From NCBI GenBank assembly GCA_010672585.1, contig JAAHGF010000030.1, positions 6,585 through 70,584 on the forward strand: DNA of 64,000 nt, written 5' to 3'. Made by a program: the position numbers and the translations under genes. Positions 1 through 8,996 of this stretch are shown here, piece after piece. The notes under the pieces are model-generated. The model worked only from the letters and a program-made list of their open reading frames with translations. It was not told the DNA's origin and did not search any database. The stretch comes from Okeania sp. SIO1I7 (GTDB lineage Bacteria; Cyanobacteriota; Cyanobacteriia; Cyanobacteriales; Microcoleaceae). The stretch's first letter is position 1. Each line of letters opens with the position of its first letter.

Positions 1-175
1 CCCCTCTATTTATTGCCACATCCGCAATAGTCAAATCATTTTGTGAAGCGCATAACTTGAGAGTGTGTAATCGGAAAATATCTACTTCCCCTCTATTTAT
101 TGCCACATCCGCAATAGTCAAATCATTTTGTGAAGCGCATAACTTGAGAGTGTGTAATCGGAAAAATATCTACTT
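1..175. repeat. 87-bp direct tandem repeat, two copies, at window edge
   Basis: Two nearly identical 87/88-bp units run head to tail (1-87 and 88-175) and differ by one extra A in the second. Each contains TATTGCCACATCCGCAATAG. Just after the array, at about 186-202, the inverse motif GCGGATGTGGCAATAG appears, so the block ends in an inverted repeat of its own core. The array may continue to the left of the window. No coding potential is seen. Confidence 0.85.
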
Positions 176-252
176 CCTCTCTCTAGTGCGGATGTGGCAA
201 TAGTCATTAGTCAAAACTGCTATAATTTTTGCCCAGGTGCTTACTTTCCCAT

Positions 253-891
253 CTATGGACGAACAAATTTATTCAGTTCTTTAACCAATAAATGTACAGT
301 TGTGGAAGGATTATCATTAACAGGATTAGGTGGATTATGTTGCTCTAATAACTTCTCAGCATTTTTAATTGCTTGAAGTTGCTTATTTTTCAATATTTCA
401 TACATTTCCTTACTATTTTTCTCATATTTTTTATTCAGCTTCTCAGTTAAAGCTTTTTTATAATCTTTGCGAGACATGGCAGTATCTCGATATTCAAAAT
501 GTAACAAATACCAAATTTCAAATGCTTCATTTGAATAAGCAACTTTAATATCATTATTTTCAGCATCTTTTATCGCTTGATTAAAATTTTTTACGGGAAA
601 TGAATCACGGTCAAATACACACCACACTTGATTGTAATTACCATCTTCTTTCATAATCTTGAGAGCTTCTTTGACCAAACTAATTGTATTTTGACCTAAT
701 CCTCGTATGTCAATCACATCTTTAGGCACGCGAAAACTCCGAAAATAATTGGGTTCCGTTTCTTTTCCCTCACAAACTATCAAAAAACGCTGAATAACTT
801 CTCGTGTTGCTACTGTTTCATTTCTTGAATAACGACTATATTTACTTTTCCCAGAATGTTGATAATTTCTCTTATCTTCTCTTTTTGGCAT
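253..891 (-). CDS. rloB: RloB-like TOPRIM-type protein, putative defence effector
   Basis: This 212-residue protein belongs to the RloB-like family, first described linked to type I restriction loci. Near the N-terminus FLIVCEGKETEPNYF has the invariant glutamate, and further on WCVFDRDSF gives the Asp-x-Asp pair; this spacing matches a TOPRIM-like metal site, so nuclease activity is an inference. The start at 891 (MPKRED) is chosen because the 29 codons upstream lie inside a mobile element. That ATG is itself made by the element terminus. Removing the element restores a start ATGGCTAAA that overlaps the rloA stop (see findings). It lies downstream of rloA on the same strand and probably acts with it. 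Confidence 0.82.
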   Translation of the reverse strand: MPKREDKRNYQHSGKSKYSRYSRNETVATREVIQRFLIVCEGKETEPNYFRSFRVPKDVIDIRGLGQNTISLVKEALKIMKEDGNYNQVWCVFDRDSFPVKNFNQAIKDAENNDIKVAYSNEAFEIWYLLHFEYRDTAMSRKDYKKALTEKLNKKYEKNSKEMYEILKNKQLQAIKNAEKLLEQHNPPNPVNDNPSTTVHLLVKELNKFVRP

Positions 892-1229
892 TGCTGAATT
901 AAGGTATGAAAGTAGATTTATAGGTATGGAGGGAACACTTAACTGGGAACAGGGAACAGTTAATATTAATAATACCAAATTAAAAAAGGTAGTTACATCT
1001 TAGTTAATGATTTCTTCCTACAATAAAAAAATATAAATTCTATAAATTCTAACAATTAAACCTTTTTCCTCTTTAATATTTCTGTTTTTCTTTCCCTATT
1101 CCCTATTCCCTATTCCCTGTGCCATGACTGTAGCAATATTTTATGAAATTGGTATAAGTAGTTCAAACCATCCAAAATACAAAATCCAAAATATAAAATT
1201 ATTAAATCATACCCATAATCAGCAACGCC
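887..1229. mobile_element. MITE family A, copy 1 (between rloA and rloB)
   Basis: This 343-bp non-coding element has imperfect inverted ends (GGCATTGCTGAATTAAGG at left; the complement of GGCGTTGCTGATTATGGG at right). It is flanked by a perfect 8-bp direct repeat CTCTTTTT at 879-886 and 1230-1237, the target duplication. The interior is AT-rich and includes a short CCCTATT repeat near 1095-1125. Three other copies in the window share ends and duplication length. Confidence 0.9.
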
Positions 1230-1237
1230 CTCTTTTT

Positions 1238-2521
1238 TTAGCCATTTTTTTCAAATAATTCAGTGAAATTACCAAGAAAAGGTATGGCTCCATATTTACC
1301 CTTAATATAATCACTTTCAAAAGTCGTATCATTCGGTACTTTGTATTCAACTAAAGAATATAAATCAGTCGCTCCCTGCTGATTTTTTTCTGTAAACCAT
1401 ATCTGGTCTCGTCTAAAAATTTTATTACTAAGTAAGTTAGTATCGTGAGTCGTAAAAATAAGTTGTGCGTTTTTAGGATTTGTTTTATTAGAGTTAAATA
1501 AATCAATAATTGCGCGAGTGATGATTGGATGTAACCTAGCATCAAGTTCATCAATTATTAAAATTTCTCCATTTTTTAAAGTATCCAAAATTGGCACGGC
1601 AAAAGCAAACAATTTTTTGGTTCCTTCTGACTCATCCTCATAAAAATCAAATACTTCTAAAGATGCCACTTTTCCTTCTGAATCATACTTTTTATGAAAA
1701 GTTTGAATATCATCAGTTTGCGCTTCATGATTTATCATAAATTTTCTAAATTCTTCAGAGTAAATCTCAGAAAGTTGTTCTGGTAAAATATTTATTGTAT
1801 CAATTTTAATATCATCAATACCTAAGTCCCACTTCCTAATTAATTGAATAATTTCTTTTTTATATTGACTATCCTTGAAGAATTCAATTGTTAGTTGTTG
1901 ATAAAAATCGCTATGTAATCCTGAAATTACATTCAAATCTATAAACCACCGCAAAATACTTGTAGAAATTTTGCCATTAAATTGAGCATTTACAGACAGA
2001 AAAAGTGCGTTGTTTCTTGTCTTCTCAGCAATTAATTCTCCTTCTTTAAAAACTTTAGTCATCTCAATGCCATTTTCATCACGTTCAAATAGTCTAGTCT
2101 CCCTAACTTTTGGCACATAAAATAACCATTCAGAAACCACCTGTTTTGTATCTACTTCAAAACCATATCTATATAATTTATGGTCTAAAATAAAAACTAT
2201 TTCAAAAAAAGAAGGCTCTACTTCTGTTTCCGTACTTAATCTAAATTCCTCTACATTAATAGCATCTTCTATCTGAGTTTCTTTTGAAGAATTAAGCACA
2301 AACCGACGCATGAAATCTAATGCTTTAACCAAATTACTTTTGCCACTAGCATTCGCGCCATAAACAGCACAACTTTTCAACAAACTTAACTCATCATCAA
2401 CTTGAAAAACATTATTTTCATCAACACTTTTATTATTAGCAGTTAAATCTGTAGTCACCATACTCAAAGTGACAATTTTGTTAAAAGATAAATAGTTACC
2501 AACACTGAATTGAATCAGCAT
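1238..2521 (-). CDS. rloA: RloA-like AAA/ABC-type ATPase, partner of RloB
   Basis: This 427-residue ATPase of the AAA15/AAA_21 group (SMC/OLD-like ABC ATPases) begins with the typical MLIQFSVGNYLSFNK. Walker A is GANASGKSN at about residues 54-62; Walker B is EILIIDELDARLHP in the C-terminal third, followed by LIFTTHDTNLLS (H-loop region). Such ATPases pair with TOPRIM-type nucleases in phage-defence systems such as PARIS and OLD/Gabija, where the ATPase senses and the nuclease acts. Here the partner is rloB downstream. The gene ends TTTGAAAAAAATGGCTAA, and the ATG inside that ending was probably the original rloB start. A role in defence is inferred from family and pairing. Confidence 0.85.
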   Translation of the reverse strand: MLIQFSVGNYLSFNKIVTLSMVTTDLTANNKSVDENNVFQVDDELSLLKSCAVYGANASGKSNLVKALDFMRRFVLNSSKETQIEDAINVEEFRLSTETEVEPSFFEIVFILDHKLYRYGFEVDTKQVVSEWLFYVPKVRETRLFERDENGIEMTKVFKEGELIAEKTRNNALFLSVNAQFNGKISTSILRWFIDLNVISGLHSDFYQQLTIEFFKDSQYKKEIIQLIRKWDLGIDDIKIDTINILPEQLSEIYSEEFRKFMINHEAQTDDIQTFHKKYDSEGKVASLEVFDFYEDESEGTKKLFAFAVPILDTLKNGEILIIDELDARLHPIITRAIIDLFNSNKTNPKNAQLIFTTHDTNLLSNKIFRRDQIWFTEKNQQGATDLYSLVEYKVPNDTTFESDYIKGKYGAIPFLGNFTELFEKNG

Positions 2522-2700
2522 AGAATTATAAAGAATAGATCGAGTGGTAAATTTGTGAAAAAATTACAAATTTACACTAATTATACTATTGATGATTACT
2601 TTATATGAAATAGAATAATTATCGCTACGGAATATCTCACATAACCTCCTGAAAAAGGAGAAAATATATAGCCAATATTTTAATCTTTCAGATTATATAA
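2522..2700. other. rloA upstream region
   Basis: About 180 bases of AT-rich sequence without an open frame. It should contain the rloAB promoter on the minus strand, but I could not assign -10/-35 boxes. Confidence 0.4.
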
Positions 2701-2708
2701 ACAATTTT

Positions 2709-2955
2709 GGCGTTGCTGAATAGCGTGTATGATATTAACTTTAATTACTTAGGAGTCAACCCACCCCTCGCCCCTCCTCCTCCCAGGAGGGGAAGTCAGA
2801 ACTCAGGAGTCAGGAGGGAATAAAGAGGAAGAAAGAGGAATAGAAGGAGAGGCGTTGCATATTTGTGGGATGAATTGTATGCTTGGATAAAAAAGAAGTA
2901 TTAAGCATGAGATTTACCTGTTTAAAAAAGATTCATCCCGCCCCTCAGCAACACC
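2709..2955. mobile_element. MITE family A, copy 2
   Basis: This 247-bp element has the left end GGCGTTGCTGAAT and a right end complementary to GGTGTTGCTGAGG. It is flanked by a perfect 8-bp direct repeat ACAATTTT at 2701-2708 and 2956-2963. Inside, 2851-2875 (GGCGTTGC...GGGATGAAT) pairs imperfectly with the right end, so the element may be two nested or rearranged copies. It carries a CCACCCCTCGCCCCTCC-type pyrimidine tract found elsewhere in the window. No gene is present. Confidence 0.88.
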
Positions 2956-3204
2956 ACAATTTTAATATATGTATTGTATATAGTAGGTAAAAATCATAGT
3001 ACTATAGCAATCATAAATCATTTGTAAAAAATTTCAGGATATATAAAAACTCTCAAGCTTTTACCCCTATTTCCTGTTTCTTAAATTCAAAGAGATTTTT
3101 ACCAGCAACCGAAATAGGATTACTATATATATTTAGAATAGATAAATTATCATTCCCAGGAGTTTTGCTATAGTATAGAAATACTCAAGAATAAAATCAT
3201 AGAA

Positions 3205-3810
3205 ATGACATCAGAAAAAGAATCCTTAAATCAACCAATAACAACTAACTCAACAACTCCCTGGTGGTTAAAAATATGGCAACAACAAAAAGAAAATATT
3301 AAAGTTTTGGCGATCGCTTTATGCTTATCTTTATTAGTCAGAATATTCATTGCAGAGCCAAGATATATACCTTCAGACTCAATGATACCTACTTTAGAAG
3401 TAGGCGATCGCCTAGTGGTGGAAAAAGTATCTTATAATTTTCATCCACCAGTAGCAGGGGATATTATTGTTTTTCAACCACCCCAACAGTTACAACGCTA
3501 TGGTTATGTTAAAAATCAAGCTTTTATCAAAAGAGTTATTGGCCTGCCAGGAGATACTATTAGAATTGAGAATGGTCTAGTGTATATAAATGACCAACCG
3601 CTGACTGAAAATTATATTGCTGAACCTCCTGAATATACTTTGCCAATTTCAGTCGAAGTTCCTGAAAATCAATATTTTGTGATGGGAGATAATCGTAATA
3701 ATAGTAATGACTCTCATGTTTGGGGTTTTTTGCCTAAGAAAAATATTATAGGTAGGGCTATATTTCGCTTTTGGCCTTATCCAAGATTTGGACCATTAAT
3801 TAGGGAGTAG
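3205..3810 (+). CDS. lepB: Signal peptidase I
   Basis: This 201-residue membrane protease cleaves signal peptides from exported proteins. A short cytoplasmic N-terminus is followed by one membrane segment (VLAIALCLSLLVRIFIAEP, about residues 33-51). The catalytic serine is in PSDSMIPTL, the catalytic lysine in FIKRVIGLPGD, and the S26 box GDNRNNSNDSHVWGF precedes the C-terminal FGPLIRE. Length and motif order are normal for cyanobacterial LepB. The start follows an AT-rich leader without an obvious Shine-Dalgarno. It appears monocistronic. Confidence 0.96.
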   Translation: MTSEKESLNQPITTNSTTPWWLKIWQQQKENIKVLAIALCLSLLVRIFIAEPRYIPSDSMIPTLEVGDRLVVEKVSYNFHPPVAGDIIVFQPPQQLQRYGYVKNQAFIKRVIGLPGDTIRIENGLVYINDQPLTENYIAEPPEYTLPISVEVPENQYFVMGDNRNNSNDSHVWGFLPKKNIIGRAIFRFWPYPRFGPLIRE

Positions 3811-3848
3811 GGTTCAACAATTAATAATTAATAATTAATAATTAACAA

Positions 3849-3965
3849 TTCTTTCCTTTAAAAGAAGAGGATTGACTAAAAGGAAAATTTTTCTTCTCTT
3901 GGTCGATTGGATATAGCAAGGAAACCTCGACATCCTTCGACCGCTTTTATCCCTTTAAAAGGCTA
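3849..3965. repeat. Partial family D repeat
   Basis: The stretch shares TTCTTCTCTTGGTCGATTGG and GACCGCTTTTATCCCTTTAA with the longer family D copies at 11020, 29376, 29694, 34424 and 40464, but lacks their TTACC/GGTAA ends. It is preceded by TTAATAATTAA repeats. No coding capacity. Confidence 0.65.
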
Positions 3966-4187
3966 TGCTTTATAAACATCTTTATTAACATAAAAATTGA
4001 CAAAATAGACAAGTTATGTATAAGTCTTTCAACGGTTTTTGTCAGAGAAAAAGTGTGTGAAAAAGTACATTTTTTTTGATTACTTAAGTAGTTTTTCCTA
4101 TCTACTATGATTCTTTACTTCCCTTCTCCCCTGCTCCCCTGCTTCCCACAAGATTTTCAGGAGTTCCTGATAAGGGATAGCTTTAAA

Positions 4188-4470
4188 ACCCACATTCCGC
4201 AGGTCAAGAGCGTAACATTAAAAGTAGTATATAAATCCGTAGCTTGGTAGATATTTATAATATGCAAATCATCTTAATTACTTTTTTCGTTGATCAAATT
4301 CCGAGTAAAAAATTTACGCATAAATACTTGCTATACATGATTACTCAATCACGGCAGCTATGATTTTCTTCTAAAATTCTGTCTCCTGAGTTCCCCTCCT
4401 GGGAGGGGCGGGGGTGGGTTGTCTCCTGACTCCTTCTTCTATACTAGATTTTGTAGCGCGGAATGTAGGT
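4188..4470. mobile_element. MITE family E, copy 1
   Basis: A 283-bp element with ends ACCCACATTCCGC (left) and the complement of ACCTACATTCCGC (right), flanked by TAAA at 4184-4187 and 4471-4474. Its interior, read on the other strand, matches copy 2 at 6798-7036 over long stretches, for example TACCAAGCTACGGATTTATA. A 62-codon open frame starting inside it looks spurious. Confidence 0.8.
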
Positions 4471-4655
4471 TAAAAGGGGATGCTTTAAATCACAATTTTT
4501 CGGTAAATAGTCTTTCAAAATTTATGAGGGTAATCTCTATTTTTAGTCAAACAGATATAACGAATGAAAATCTTTCAATTACTCAAATGATTTGTGAAAT
4601 TATTTAGTTTTACGCTTGTTATAAAACCTCAAAAAAACACCTCAAACCTAATTCC

Positions 4656-4973
4656 TTACCATTGTTGTTTATCCAAAACAGAAGGTAAACTTAGTTTAGG
4701 AAATCTGTAGAATGTATCTCCTTGCTCATCAACTTCTAAGGTGGCGGTAAAAACTTGTACTTGACGTTCAAGATATTTCTGAGCTATTTGAGCATCAAGT
4801 TTAGCAGCAGCAGCTAATTGAATCAAAGAAATTTTACCATTTTGTAGTTCTAGTAATCTATAAAAAGCATCATCTAAAATACGTTTTTGTTGTCTATCAT
4901 TAGATATATTAAAAATAAATCCACCTAATATAATTCCTAATCCTGTGAGTATTACAAATTCGATAATAGCCAT
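4656..4973 (-). CDS. Small membrane-anchored hypothetical protein with winged-helix-like domain
   Basis: This roughly 105-residue protein begins with a hydrophobic segment (IIEFVILTGLGIILGGFIF), followed by a soluble domain: DAFYRLLELQNGKISLIQLA, then LDAQIAQKYLERQ and a strand-rich end with DEQGDTFYRFP. The start at 4973 (MAIIEF) is preferred over one 15 codons upstream, because the extra residues are low-complexity. The soluble part resembles residues about 70-130 of the protein at 22227-22955 (FYQLIQENNGYITALDLA, then GKIAQEFLDEQ, then LYYFP). The layout suggests a membrane-tethered helix-turn-helix protein. Function unknown. Confidence 0.75.
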   Translation of the reverse strand: MAIIEFVILTGLGIILGGFIFNISNDRQQKRILDDAFYRLLELQNGKISLIQLAAAAKLDAQIAQKYLERQVQVFTATLEVDEQGDTFYRFPKLSLPSVLDKQQW

Positions 4974-5018
4974 TCTATCAAAAAGAGAAAGAAGTAAGAA
5001 GTAATAAATCAGAATCAA

Positions 5019-5486
5019 CCAAAAATCCGAGGGATAAATTTAGAATATTAGGTAGAGCAAAATGCAGAATAAAAAACAAAACTAATAAGCATTCAGGTGT
5101 CAGCTATCAGCCATAAGCTATTAACTTAATTGCCCTTGAAGAAGGAGTCAAAGTTAAAAGATTTAACAGAATTAAAAGTTTGAAATAAATTAGCTACTTG
5201 CTCATAACTCAATATTACTCAAATAATGGCTGAATCCTTACCAAAACTATGGATGTATAGTAAATTTTTTTTTACCTATTAAGCTTATTAAGGGTAGTGC
5301 AATAAAATAAATGAATATTTATTATCTTTGCCCTAGTTATCCTAAATTTTTTCTATTTTTATAGCTAGAAATTTTATGATTTAAACTAATTAGAGTAATT
5401 GGTAGCTTAGTCTTAAAATCTCAAGAAGATTTGAGTCGCTAAATTATCCAATTACCTAATTTTAGGCTAAATTTTACCTAATTATT
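5019..5486. other. Intergenic, nothing recognised
   Basis: About 470 AT-rich bases between two minus-strand genes. A short TCAGCTATCAGCCATAAGC motif near 5098 recurs in other spacers (35130, 53996, 55050). No open frame or clear terminator is visible. Confidence 0.5.
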
Positions 5487-6626
5487 TTAAGCTTCAGGTT
5501 CGACAAGATTTTCTAATCCAGCAACTACCTTAGCAGAAATAATTTTGTCTCCTTTACCTAATTTTTCCAAAACCTTTTTCCCTTCCACAACATAACCAAA
5601 AACCGTATAACGACCATCCAATAAATTGACTCCTGCAGGCGTTAACTCTGGTTGGAATAAGAAAAAGAAAAATTGAGAAGAACCACCATCATTTTCAGAT
5701 TCAGGACGAGCCATTGCCACTGTACCATAAGCAGAAAAAGGTAGAACAGGTTGTTCCCGAAAACGACCAATTTCTTCTAAAGTAAAACTATATATTGGTT
5801 CCTCATCTCCCTTGACCAAAATTTCCAGTGGGATATTACGATACTCACCACTATCAGGGTCAATAAAACCAACCTCTGGGCCAGGAGGATCTCCAGTTTG
5901 CAAAACATAAGACTGTTCTGAGCGAATAAACTCTAGGCCATCGTAAAAACCCCTCTGAACTAAATCTACAAAATTACCAGCAGTAATAGGGGCACTATAA
6001 CCATCAACAACCAAAGTCAAAGAACCTTTTTCCGTTTCCATCTCAATAGTAGCGCGACCTTTGAGTTGAGGTAAATTAACAAACTCTGAAGGAACTTCAA
6101 ACGGAAATCCTTCTAGCATCAACTCTTCAAGCTGACCCACTAATGCCAGTAGTTGTGCCCGTTGCTCCAATACTTGTTCCCCATCTTTAGCTTCAGCAAC
6201 TTCTCGAATATTAATAATGCCCTGATCAAGTTGTTCAATTATGGCCTCTGCCTCAGATTGTTTCGACTCAGGAACACTAGCTAATAACTTAGACTTACTA
6301 ATATTAAGAACCCTAGATGCAGCAGCAATATCACTACTAACAGGAGTCCAACGTTTACCTCGCAGTCTATTAGCAATATCTTCCAGACTGCTTTGTATTT
6401 TACGCACTGGTTCATTGTCTATCGGTAGAGCATACCTCAATAATGCCTTACCATCAGTAATCGGATCACCTTGGGGCAAACGACTTTCACGAGTTGTTGT
6501 GCCACCACCAAAGTCCCACCAAGCAGCACTAAGGCCAACAGACAAAGTGAAAAGTAATAGTGCTAGAATGCCAGTTTTAAGCAAGCGTTTACAAGTGTTA
6601 ATTACGGAATTGTGTAGATTTAGCAT
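5487..6626 (-). CDS. Thylakoid-lumen cyclophilin-type peptidyl-prolyl isomerase (TLP40-like)
   Basis: This 379-residue protein has an N-terminal signal sequence (GILALLLFTLSVGLSAAW, about residues 18-36), a helical N-terminal region of about 150 residues (KIQSSLEDIANRLRGKRW onwards), and a C-terminal cyclophilin domain beginning near GRATIEMETEKGSL. Recognisable cyclophilin elements are AGNFVDLVQRGFYDGLEF and GSSQFFFFL. The cyclophilin loop segments are expanded and divergent, as in chloroplast TLP40/CYP38. That family assists photosystem II assembly and need not be an active isomerase. Export is inferred from the signal sequence. The gene stands alone. Confidence 0.9.
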   Translation of the reverse strand: MLNLHNSVINTCKRLLKTGILALLLFTLSVGLSAAWWDFGGGTTTRESRLPQGDPITDGKALLRYALPIDNEPVRKIQSSLEDIANRLRGKRWTPVSSDIAAASRVLNISKSKLLASVPESKQSEAEAIIEQLDQGIINIREVAEAKDGEQVLEQRAQLLALVGQLEELMLEGFPFEVPSEFVNLPQLKGRATIEMETEKGSLTLVVDGYSAPITAGNFVDLVQRGFYDGLEFIRSEQSYVLQTGDPPGPEVGFIDPDSGEYRNIPLEILVKGDEEPIYSFTLEEIGRFREQPVLPFSAYGTVAMARPESENDGGSSQFFFFLFQPELTPAGVNLLDGRYTVFGYVVEGKKVLEKLGKGDKIISAKVVAGLENLVEPEA

Positions 6627-6772
6627 ACTTATGAATTTTTATTCCCTTACTAATATTACATGGCTGTCCACACTCATAGAATTTTTGGGGGGAAAAATTA
6701 GGTTTTAGATTTGGTCGCCAGTTAGTTTTGTTTATGTATGGCAATAGGCAATAGAGTAGAGATATAGTGTTA

Positions 6773-7151
6773 TATCATGTCCGGTTGAACAGTTATAACC
6801 CACATTCCGCACCACAAAATTTAGTATAGAATCAGAACTCAGAACTCAGAATTTAGGAGAAAATCATAGCTGTCGTGATTGAGTAAACAATCAAGTAAGT
6901 ATTTATGATTAATTGTTTACTCAGAATTTGATCAACGAAAAAAGTAATTGAGATGATTTGCATAGTATAAATACCTACCAAGCTACGGATTTATATACTA
7001 CTTATAATGTTACAAGTTGAAGTGTGGAATGTGGGTTATAAATAAACGACTCAGGAGTTAGAATTCAGAAGTCAGGAGTCAGGAGTCAGGAGAAAAGAAA
7101 GAAGAATAGAAGGAGAAAGTTTTTTTGATCACTAATTACCCGGACATGATA
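6773..7151. mobile_element. MITE family C, copy 1, carrying a nested family E element
   Basis: Ends TATCATGTCCGG (left) and its complement CCGGACATGATA (right) are flanked by TTA at 6770-6772 and 7152-7154. A family E element occupies 6798-7036. Outside it, the sequence matches the complement of the right part of the copy at 57235-57720. The right part contains TAATTA about 18 bases from the end, the site occupied by family B elements in other copies. Confidence 0.85.
6798..7036. mobile_element. MITE family E, copy 2 (nested)
   Basis: This 239-bp element has ends ACCCACATTCCGC and the complement of ACCCACATTCCAC, flanked by TATA at 6794-6797 and 7037-7040. Removing it with one TATA restores CAGTTATAAATAA, matching the uninterrupted family C sequence near 57700 on the other strand. 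Confidence 0.85.
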
Positions 7152-7154
7152 TTA

Positions 7155-7468
7155 CGCATTTAAGGTTAAGACATTTTGCCTTCTAGAGTTGTTGCCTTTT
7201 CCTAGCGGAATGCTGCGCAAATAACTCAAGTTTATTGTCTTAAAAACATAACCTACTATTATATGCCTTAATATGTCTGAGACAAAAAAACTTTTGATTT
7301 TGATCGCCAGACATCAGATATTTTACATAAAATTATTTTGACGAGGTACTAAAAATTGCTTCTACTCCCACGATATTTGACAATTTTTCTGACTCCCGAA
7401 TATTGTACGATGTCTAATGTTAAGTTCTAATCTGATAATTTAATTAAAAACCGCAATAACGTTGTTAT
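7155..7468. promoter_or_regulatory. efp upstream region
   Basis: A 314-base spacer before efp. It presumably holds the promoter. I see no riboswitch-like structure and no confident promoter boxes. Confidence 0.4.
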
Positions 7469-8026
7469 ATGATTTCTAGTAATGATTTTCGCCCCGGTGT
7501 GACTATTGAATTGGATGGTTCAGTTTGGCGGGTGGTAGAATCTCTGCACGTTAAACCAGGCAAAGGTTCTGCTTTTGTCCGAACAAAGCTCAAAAATTCA
7601 CAAACTGGTAGTGTAGTGGAAAGAACATTTAGAGCTGGTGAAACAGTACCTCAAGCTACTTTGGACAAGAGAGAAATGCAGCATACTTATAAAGATGCTG
7701 ACCAATTTGTGTTTATGGATATGAAAACCTATGAGGAGGCCAGTTTAAGTTCAGAACAAATTGGCGAAGGTGTTAAGTATCTAACTGAAGGTATGGAGGT
7801 TAATGTTATTCAGTGGGGCGAACAAATAATAGAAGTGGAACTACCCAAATCAGTAGTTTTAGAAGTAACTGAAACTGACCCTGGTGTTAAAGGAGATACT
7901 GCTACTGGTGGTAGTAAACCTGCTATTGTCGAAACAGGGGCTCAAATTATGGTTCCTTTATTTATATCTAAAGGAGAACGGATTAAGATAGATACTCGAA
8001 ATGATTCTTATTTGGGTAGAGAGTAA
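7469..8026 (+). CDS. efp: Translation elongation factor P
   Basis: This 185-residue EF-P relieves ribosome stalling at polyproline. The N-terminal KOW-like domain carries the tip loop [14 protein letters not shown] with lysine 32 at the position that is modified in many bacteria, followed by two OB domains. [20 protein letters not shown] and the ending [15 protein letters not shown] are signature EF-P sequence. Full length. In many cyanobacteria efp and accB are adjacent; here accB follows after a 458-bp spacer. Confidence 0.98.
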   Translation: MISSNDFRPGVTIELDGSVWRVVESLHVKPGKGSAFVRTKLKNSQTGSVVERTFRAGETVPQATLDKREMQHTYKDADQFVFMDMKTYEEASLSSEQIGEGVKYLTEGMEVNVIQWGEQIIEVELPKSVVLEVTETDPGVKGDTATGGSKPAIVETGAQIMVPLFISKGERIKIDTRNDSYLGRE

Positions 8027-8484
8027 TAGTAGAAAACTAGATTTATTGTAGAAGGTAAGTTATGCATTGATTGCGTAATTCTGAGGTCTGTTTACAGGGC
8101 TTAATAAATGTGCGGCAGTAATTCCGCACAAAGCCCCTTGAGAATATTTTCAGATGTACTTTAGAGAGAGAAAAAATAGATAAAAATTTAATTAAATAAA
8201 TTAGAATTCATTTTAATTTTGGTTTTATTAAGAAGTATAATTCAGTATTTCTGGCAGGACTTAAGCCCCTTGTATTTTTCGATAAACTTCTAAATTATTT
8301 TTTGATTAATAAGTATATGGTAATTATGCTATCACCTAAATTTCAAGCTAACTTCTGTAAGTAAAAAAAAATTATGGCTTTGAATTTCACACTTCTACAT
8401 CTATACTAAGACAGTAATAAACTCTTCTTTTTTTCAATATTAATTAATTGAGTTGAACGCCGATTAAATGAGGATATAAAAACA
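8027..8484. other. efp-accB spacer with a hairpin
   Basis: A 458-base AT-rich spacer. At 8110-8129 GTGCGGCAGTAATTCCGCAC forms a 6-bp stem hairpin. Nearly the same hairpin occurs at 61082-61101 beside the tnpB remnant. It could be a weak terminator for efp or a relic of an IS605-type element. Confidence 0.45.
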
Positions 8485-8982
8485 GTGCAATTAGATTTAC
8501 ATCAACTGCGAGAACTACTAACAGCAATAGACCAAACTAATATTTCGGAGTTGACTTTAAAAAGTGGAGATTTGGAATTAACAGTACGTAAAGGAACTTC
8601 ATTTAGCGATCGCCTCTCATTGCCTTCTTCCGATGGGACTGACCCTTCCGAATTTGTTTCTCCTGGTGCTACCCCATTAAACACAACAGCAACCAAAACT
8701 TCTCCTATGACTCCAGGAACACCTCCTACGGTCTCAAACAAATTTGAAGAAATTTTATCTCCAGTTGTGGGCACTTTTTACCGCGCTCCTGCTCCTGATG
8801 AACCATCATTTGTAGAAGTAGGCGATCAAATTACTTCTGGCCAAACAGTTTGTATTATTGAAGCGATGAAAGTTATGAATGAGATTGAAGCAGAGGTCTC
8901 TGGACAAATAGTAGAAATTTTAATCGAAAATGGGCAACCCGTAGAATATAATCAGCCTTTAATGTTAGTTAATCCCAACTAG
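8485..8982 (+). CDS. accB: Biotin carboxyl carrier protein of acetyl-CoA carboxylase
   Basis: This 165-residue subunit carries biotin for the carboxylase that makes malonyl-CoA for fatty acid synthesis. The C-terminal biotinyl domain contains the biotinylation motif [11 protein letters not shown], preceded by [20 protein letters not shown]; a Pro/Thr/Ser-rich linker joins it to the N-terminal segment ([20 protein letters not shown]). Translation starts at a GTG (8485), supported by GAGGA about 10 bases upstream and by the normal N-terminus. It is followed 14 bases later by the cupin gene, probably co-transcribed. Confidence 0.97.
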   Translation: MQLDLHQLRELLTAIDQTNISELTLKSGDLELTVRKGTSFSDRLSLPSSDGTDPSEFVSPGATPLNTTATKTSPMTPGTPPTVSNKFEEILSPVVGTFYRAPAPDEPSFVEVGDQITSGQTVCIIEAMKVMNEIEAEVSGQIVEILIENGQPVEYNQPLMLVNPN

Positions 8983-8996
8983 AGTGTATAAAAATC

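Noticed and set aside
4419-4607. 62-codon frame near the MITE family E right end
   Set aside because: Starts inside the element and shows no recognisable sequence.
6241-6708. 155-codon frame opposite the cyclophilin gene
   Set aside because: Antisense shadow of the signal-sequence region.
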